Source: VFBF01 sp964530695 (GTDB lineage Bacteria; Pseudomonadota; Alphaproteobacteria; Caulobacterales; Aquidulcibacteraceae). Taken from it: a stretch of DNA of 25,490 nt. Of this stretch, positions 21,422 to 25,490 are shown piece by piece (position 1 is the stretch's first letter; each line of letters begins with the position of its first letter). Both the position numbers and the translations under genes were made by a program. The notes under the pieces were generated by a model. That model did not search any database and was not told the origin of the DNA. It was given only the letters and a program-made list of their open reading frames with translations. The stretch lies in contig CAZGYQ010000045.1 in the NCBI GenBank assembly GCA_964530695.1, forward strand, positions 1-25,490, in the 5' to 3' direction.

Positions 21422-23799
21422 CCGTTTAGAAGCGGCTGCCTTTCCCCCACCCGGATCAGCTCCGCCATCGCCAGCATCGCGTGATAGAACGAACTCGCGG
21501 GCGCGGGTTCTTCGACGAAAGAGCGGTCGGGCAGGCGGCGGTCGCGCCAGAGGCCTTTCACGGGCGTGGCGCAGTATTCCATGATCACGTCGAAGGCCTG
21601 CACGGCGGCGTGCGCGGCGGCGGGGTCGCCGGTGCGCTCGAACCACACGATATTGGCCTTCAAGCGCTCGGTCGACGGCCAGAAGCGGCCCGTCGGCGTC
21701 TTCACGTCGCCCTCGGCCCACACCTCGTCGGCGATGAAGCCGGTCTTCGGATCGACGCCGTAGACCTCGCCGTGCACCTGGATGCGACGCCCGGTTTCGC
21801 GCGCGTCATGCTCGGTCGCGCGATGCACGCGGTCAATGAGCCAGGCCCATTCGAACTGGTGGCCGGGCTCGGTGACGAAGCCCTCGCGTCCCGGCGCGGG
21901 CGTCCATGCGTCGTCGAAATATTCCAGCAGCGCGCCCCATTCGGCGCTGACGAATTTCGTCTCGAAGAGCGCGACGATCGCGAGCGCGTCGTCGAGGCAG
22001 CGTTGCGCGCCCGTCGCCTCATGCAGCGCAAGCAGCGCTTCCAGCATGTGCATGTGCGGATTCTGCCGGCGCGGCGGAACGGTCACGAGATCGCCTTCGC
22101 GGTATCCGCCGTGAGGGTGCGCCCAGTTCGCCTTCACCCAGTCCACAAGCGCCGTGGCGGTCTGCGCCAGCGCGGGACGATCGAGCGCCATAGATGCGTG
22201 CGACAGTGCGAAGATCACGAACGCCATGTCGTAGAGGTCGCGCCGCGCATCCGTCTGTTCGCCGCGCGCATCGAGAAGATGCGCCGTGCCGCCATCGGGC
22301 CGGAGGCATCGTTCCAGAAGCGTGCGCGCGCCGGCTTCTGTCGCCTCGCGCCACGGGCCGCTCCAGCCGAGCTTTCCCGCCATCGCGTAGACGAAGGTCT
22401 GGCGCGCCTGCACGCGCACGCGGCGCGGCAGCGCGACGGGCGCGCCATCGAGGCCGAGGCGTTCGTGAAAACACCCGCTCGCACGATCGAACCCCTTGTC
22501 CCACCAGAGCGGGAGCGCATGGTCGAACAACCATGCGCGGGCGCGCGCCGCGCGGTCCCTGAGTGCGATCACGTGGGCCTGCGACATCGTCGGTCCTTTC
22601 ACGTCGTTCAATGCGCGCGTGACCACGCCCAGGAGTTCGCCCGGCTTCACTTCCGCGCCATCGACGCCGACAGCGTGCGCCGCGTCCACGTCGCGCGCAT
22701 GGTCGCCGACCATGATGGTGCGCGTCGCGTCGATCGGCCACTCCATCAGCGCGCGCCGCAGGAGCCCGGCGTTCGGTTTGCGGTCGGGGTGGTTGGCGCG
22801 CGTGTAGGCCGGCACGACGCCCTGGTCATGGAACGGGCAGTGGTAGAAGGCGTCCGCATGCGCGCCGTGTTCGCCGAGGCGCGCCTGCATGTGCGCATGG
22901 AACACGCGCATGTCGGCGGTCTCGTATTTGCCGCGCGCGATGCCGGATTGGTTGGTGATGACGATGGCGAGCGCGCCGGCGTCGTTGCACGCGCGCACAG
23001 CCTCGATGGCGCCGGGGAGAAATTCGAGATCTTCGGTGCGATAGGTGTAGCCGTCGTCGCGGTTCAGCGTGCCGTCGCGGTCGAACAGCACGGCGGGGCG
23101 GCGCATCTGCGCGGGCAGCGCCGCGCGCGCTTCGCCAAGCGTTTCCGGCAGGCCGATGTCGAGGAAATAGCCGGCGAACGCGGCGCCGGAGATCACGCCG
23201 CGCCGGCACAGTTCCGGGAACACGTCCGTCTCGATGGACATGGGCGTGCGGTCGATGAGGTCGAGCACGCTCTTGCGCAGCACGTAGACGCCGCCGTTGA
23301 TCAGCGCGTCGCCGCTCCAGCCCGCATCCTTCTCGTGAAAACCGGTGACGCGGTCGCCGTCGGTCGAGACGCGGCCGTAGCGCGCGCCGTCCGGCACGCG
23401 GCGCAGCGCAAGGCGCGCGATGTCGTTGCCCGGGAGGCTCGATGCGAGCGCGAGATAATTGATGTCGAACATCGAATCGCCGTTCGACATGAGGAACACC
23501 TCGTCGAGGCGGTCCGCCACGTGGCGCAGCGCGCCCGCCGTGCCCGCGGGCTCCGGCTCGCGCACGACGCTGACGGTCGCGCCGCGGATGCGCGCGCGCT
23601 GGTAGCGGGCCTCGACCTGTTCCCCGAGGTGGCCCGCCACAAGGAGGATGTCGGTCACGCCGTGGCGGGCGATGTTCTCGATCAGGTAGTCGAGGAAGCG
23701 CACGTCGCCGACGATGGGCATCAGCGGCTTGGGCGTATCGCGCGCAGCCTCGCCCAGCCGCGTGCCGCGCCCGCCCACGAGAATCACCGCCTGCCGCAT
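21418..23799 (-). CDS. Three-domain sugar enzyme: nucleotidyltransferase, HAD phosphatase, AGE epimerase/isomerase
   Basis: This 793-residue protein is read without a break. Residues 1-230 are a sugar-phosphate nucleotidyltransferase (VGGRGTRLGE, TPKPLMPI, SNGD at 105-108), closest in look to HddC-type heptose-1-phosphate guanylyltransferases. Residues 234-400 are a GmhB-like HAD phosphatase (D240-x-D242 in FDRDGTLN, ITNQSG, DRKP at 339-342, GDHARD at 365-370); the zinc loop keeps C321 and H324 but has H337 and D339 where GmhB has two Cys. Residues 405-793 are an AGE-family epimerase/isomerase with NPHMHM (580-585) and EPGHQFEW (644-651). Together they suggest making an activated sugar for surface polysaccharide; GDP-heptose or GDP-mannose are possible. 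ATG 23799 is where the nucleotidyltransferase begins. A ribosome-binding site and ATG lie at the AGE junction (22587). Confidence 0.88.
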   Translation of the reverse strand: MRQAVILVGGRGTRLGEAARDTPKPLMPIVGDVRFLDYLIENIARHGVTDILLVAGHLGEQVEARYQRARIRGATVSVVREPEPAGTAGALRHVADRLDEVFLMSNGDSMFDINYLALASSLPGNDIARLALRRVPDGARYGRVSTDGDRVTGFHEKDAGWSGDALINGGVYVLRKSVLDLIDRTPMSIETDVFPELCRRGVISGAAFAGYFLDIGLPETLGEARAALPAQMRRPAVLFDRDGTLNRDDGYTYRTEDLEFLPGAIEAVRACNDAGALAIVITNQSGIARGKYETADMRVFHAHMQARLGEHGAHADAFYHCPFHDQGVVPAYTRANHPDRKPNAGLLRRALMEWPIDATRTIMVGDHARDVDAAHAVGVDGAEVKPGELLGVVTRALNDVKGPTMSQAHVIALRDRAARARAWLFDHALPLWWDKGFDRASGCFHERLGLDGAPVALPRRVRVQARQTFVYAMAGKLGWSGPWREATEAGARTLLERCLRPDGGTAHLLDARGEQTDARRDLYDMAFVIFALSHASMALDRPALAQTATALVDWVKANWAHPHGGYREGDLVTVPPRRQNPHMHMLEALLALHEATGAQRCLDDALAIVALFETKFVSAEWGALLEYFDDAWTPAPGREGFVTEPGHQFEWAWLIDRVHRATEHDARETGRRIQVHGEVYGVDPKTGFIADEVWAEGDVKTPTGRFWPSTERLKANIVWFERTGDPAAAHAAVQAFDVIMEYCATPVKGLWRDRRLPDRSFVEEPAPASSFYHAMLAMAELIRVGERQPLLNG
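22587..22599 (-). promoter_or_regulatory. Embedded ribosome-binding site and ATG at the AGE junction
   Basis: On the reverse strand AAAGGA (22599-22594) lies 6 bases before an in-frame ATG whose first base is 22587. The ATG opens MSQAHVIALRD, exactly where the AGE domain begins. This would permit a separate 389-residue AGE product from the same mRNA, or records a former separate gene fused by loss of a stop codon. Confidence 0.55.
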
Positions 23800-23903
23800 G
23801 CTGTCGCGCCCGCTTTTCCGCCTGTCCCCGTTTCCGCCGGGACCGGGCGCGGGGGTAGCACAGGCGCCGGGGCGGGCAAGGGCAGTGCTGCGGCGTCGTT
23901 CAT

Positions 23904-23947
23904 TTGAGATCGGGCGCGAGCGGCGATAAGCGTGACGGGCGCTCGCG
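23904..23947 (+). promoter_or_regulatory. Possible promoter with inverted repeat for the M10 protease
   Basis: TTGAGA (23904-23909) and GATAAG (23925-23930) resemble -35 and -10 boxes, but the 15-base spacing is short. CGCGAGCG (23915-23922) and CGCTCGCG (23940-23947) form an 8-bp inverted repeat around the -10, which could be an operator. The 172-base divergent region holds no gene. Confidence 0.27.
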
Positions 23948-23971
23948 GGCGATTTGACAGGGGACATCCAG

Positions 23972-25490
23972 ATGACAGTGGGACTCAAGGGACGGGGCCA
24001 CGGTCAGGATGGCGCACGGTTCATGATCGACGCGCAGGGGTGGGGCGAAAATGCGCAGGCCTGGAGCGTCGAACGGTTCGCCGACGACGGCGCGGCCCTG
24101 CGCTGCACGTGCCCGGCGTGCACGGGCGCGCTCAACACCATCCGCGAACAGACGGTCCTGCCGAGCGACGGGACCGCCGCCAACGGCAAGCCGATCTTCA
24201 ACTGGGACGAGGCCGCCGCACAGCTCACCCGCGGCGGGTACACCTGGTCGGCAGTGCAGGGCGCGGCGGTCACCATCACCTACGCCTTCCGGTCCACCGA
24301 GCCCACGACGATGCCGGAAGGCACGGGCGGGTTCGTGCGGTTCAACGCCGCCCAGATCGCCGCCGCCGAAGCGGCCCTCGCGCTGTGGTCGGACGTGGCC
24401 AACATCACCTTCGTGCGCGTCGGGTCGGGAACCTCGGGCGACGGCGCCTACGCGGACAACGCCACGATCCTCTTCTCCAACTACACCACCGAGACCGACA
24501 GCGCGGCGGGCTTCGCGTATCTGCCCTCGCCGGGGCAGACGGGATTCGCCAGCCTGGCCGGCGACATCTGGATCGACGGCTCCGAGGCCTACAACAGCAC
24601 GCCCGCATTCGGCGACTACGGCCCGCACGTTCTGGCCCACGAGATCGGCCACGCCATCGGCCTGCGCCATCCGGGCGACTACGACGGCGGAACGCCGACC
24701 TATGACGCCGACGCCAGTTACTGGCAGGACGCGCGCATGTTCACGATCATGAGCTATTTCGGCTCGGGCAACACCGGCGGCAGCCTGCCTGCATTCTCCG
24801 CCGGCCCGCAGTTGCACGACATCGCCGCGGCGCAGCGGCTCTACGGCGCCAACACCAGCGCGCGCACGGGCGACACGGTCTACGGATTCAATTCCAACAC
24901 CGGGCGCGAACACTATACGCTCACGAGCGCGTCCTCGAATGCGGTGTTCTCGGTCTGGGACGGCGGCGGCGTCGATACGCTGGACCTGTCTGGATACGCG
25001 ACGAACTCGAACATCGACCTGCGCGCCGAGAGCTTTTCGAGCGCGGGGCCCGGCAACGGCGGCGCGGCGGGGCTCTACAACATCTCCATCGCGCGGGGCG
25101 TGGTGATCGAGAACGCCATCGGCGGAGCGGGGAATGATACGCTCACCGGCAATTCGGCCGCGAACACGCTGACCGGAAATGGCGGCGACGACACGCTGAC
25201 CGGCGGCGGCGGCGCGGATTCCCTGCTTGGCGGGAACGGCGTCGACATCGCCAGTTACGCGGGCTCCGCGACCGGCGTGACGGTCACCATCGGCGGGGCG
25301 GCGTCCGGCGGCGACGCGGCGGGCGATACGTTCGCCTCGATCGAGGGCCTGCGGGGGTCGGGCCTCGCCGATGCGCTCACCGGCGACGCCAGCGCCAATC
25401 GCCTCGAAGGTCTCGCGGGCGATGACGTGCTGCAGGGCGCGGCCGGCGCCGACACCATGCTCGGCGGTCTCGGCGCCGACAGCTACGGCG
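23972..25490 (+). CDS. M10 serralysin-family metalloprotease with RTX repeats, 3' end cut
   Basis: The first 506 residues of a secreted zinc protease are present and the frame is open at the window end. The catalytic motif HEIGHAIGLRH is at residues 223-233 with zinc ligands H223, H227 and H233, and the Met-turn is TIMSYF (M260). The M10 C-terminal element WDGGGVDTLDLSGY (329-342) precedes RTX calcium-binding nonapeptides such as GGAGNDTLTG, GNGGDDTLTG and GGGGADSLLGG from residue 384. There is no Sec signal peptide, as expected for type I secretion through a C-terminal signal that lies beyond the window. An unusual Cys-x-Cys-x-x-Cys (45, 47, 50) lies in the N-terminal region before the protease domain. 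GGGGA precedes ATG 23972 by about 7 bases. No secretion genes are in view. Confidence 0.93.
   Translation, partial: MTVGLKGRGHGQDGARFMIDAQGWGENAQAWSVERFADDGAALRCTCPACTGALNTIREQTVLPSDGTAANGKPIFNWDEAAAQLTRGGYTWSAVQGAAVTITYAFRSTEPTTMPEGTGGFVRFNAAQIAAAEAALALWSDVANITFVRVGSGTSGDGAYADNATILFSNYTTETDSAAGFAYLPSPGQTGFASLAGDIWIDGSEAYNSTPAFGDYGPHVLAHEIGHAIGLRHPGDYDGGTPTYDADASYWQDARMFTIMSYFGSGNTGGSLPAFSAGPQLHDIAAAQRLYGANTSARTGDTVYGFNSNTGREHYTLTSASSNAVFSVWDGGGVDTLDLSGYATNSNIDLRAESFSSAGPGNGGAAGLYNISIARGVVIENAIGGAGNDTLTGNSAANTLTGNGGDDTLTGGGGADSLLGGNGVDIASYAGSATGVTVTIGGAASGGDAAGDTFASIEGLRGSGLADALTGDASANRLEGLAGDDVLQGAAGADTMLGGLGADSYG

Noticed and set aside
19939..21440. Search for a repeated tRNA-Ser 3' end (attR) bounding the low-GC cassette
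   Set aside because: No second copy of the tRNA 3' end is visible up to the convergent gene, and there is no integrase. Transfer is suggested only by composition and position.
21481..23907. An 808-codon forward open frame opposite the three-domain sugar enzyme
   Set aside because: The reverse strand encodes three recognisable domains with catalytic motifs; the forward frame is rich in Arg, His and Ala and has no family features.

Overview
The window is a dense, GC-rich chromosomal segment from an alphaproteobacterium. One counted 60-base line inside atpD (from 2341) is 41/60 G+C. The gene orders obgE-proB-proA-nadD-rsfS-rlmH-envC-ctpA-divergent polysaccharide deacetylase-rppH and rplU-rpmA are typical of the class. 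The RTX-type M10 protease and the style of the intergenic palindromes would suit Caulobacterales/Hyphomonadaceae-like bacteria, but that rank is an inference. No phage or plasmid backbone, IS element, integrase or CRISPR array is visible.

1-6769 holds the F1 part of ATP synthase in an unusual arrangement. The 3' end of atpA is followed by a 139-base spacer packed with palindromes, then atpG, a 77-residue coiled-coil ORF, and atpD. A second, diverged copy of the last codons of atpG lies just before atpD, so the small ORF sits in a cassette bounded by a duplicated atpG 3' end. atpC is about 3 kb further on. Between atpD and atpC lie a membrane-anchored metallophosphoesterase, a secreted protein of unknown function, a reverse-strand VWA protein and a small membrane protein.

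6766-19581 is almost entirely reverse-strand. In transcription order it encodes rplU, rpmA, a terminator, two tandem GNAT acetyltransferases, a DUF4188-like protein, obgE, proB, proA, nadD, rsfS, rlmH, an EnvC-like amidase activator, a CtpA-type protease, a YibQ-type divergent polysaccharide deacetylase, rppH and an alpha/beta hydrolase. Several neighbours share start and stop codons (ATGA, GTGA, possibly TTGA), as expected for translational coupling. The products cover ribosome assembly, proline synthesis, NAD synthesis, envelope and peptidoglycan remodelling, and RNA decay.

19582-21421 is the most accessory-looking stretch. A spacer with three copies of a 22-base direct repeat precedes tRNA-Ser(CGA). 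Directly after the tRNA comes a lower-GC two-gene cassette: an unrecognised 250-residue protein and, 6 bases later, a PIN-domain nuclease-like protein. A 13-base palindrome lies just upstream of the first gene. This is the best candidate in the window for an undescribed toxin-antitoxin-like or defence module.

21418-25490 holds a reverse-strand three-domain sugar enzyme (nucleotidyltransferase, GmhB-like HAD phosphatase, AGE-family epimerase/isomerase) with a strong ribosome-binding site and ATG embedded at the last junction. Divergent to it is an M10 serralysin-family metalloprotease with an RTX calcium-binding region, cut by the window end.
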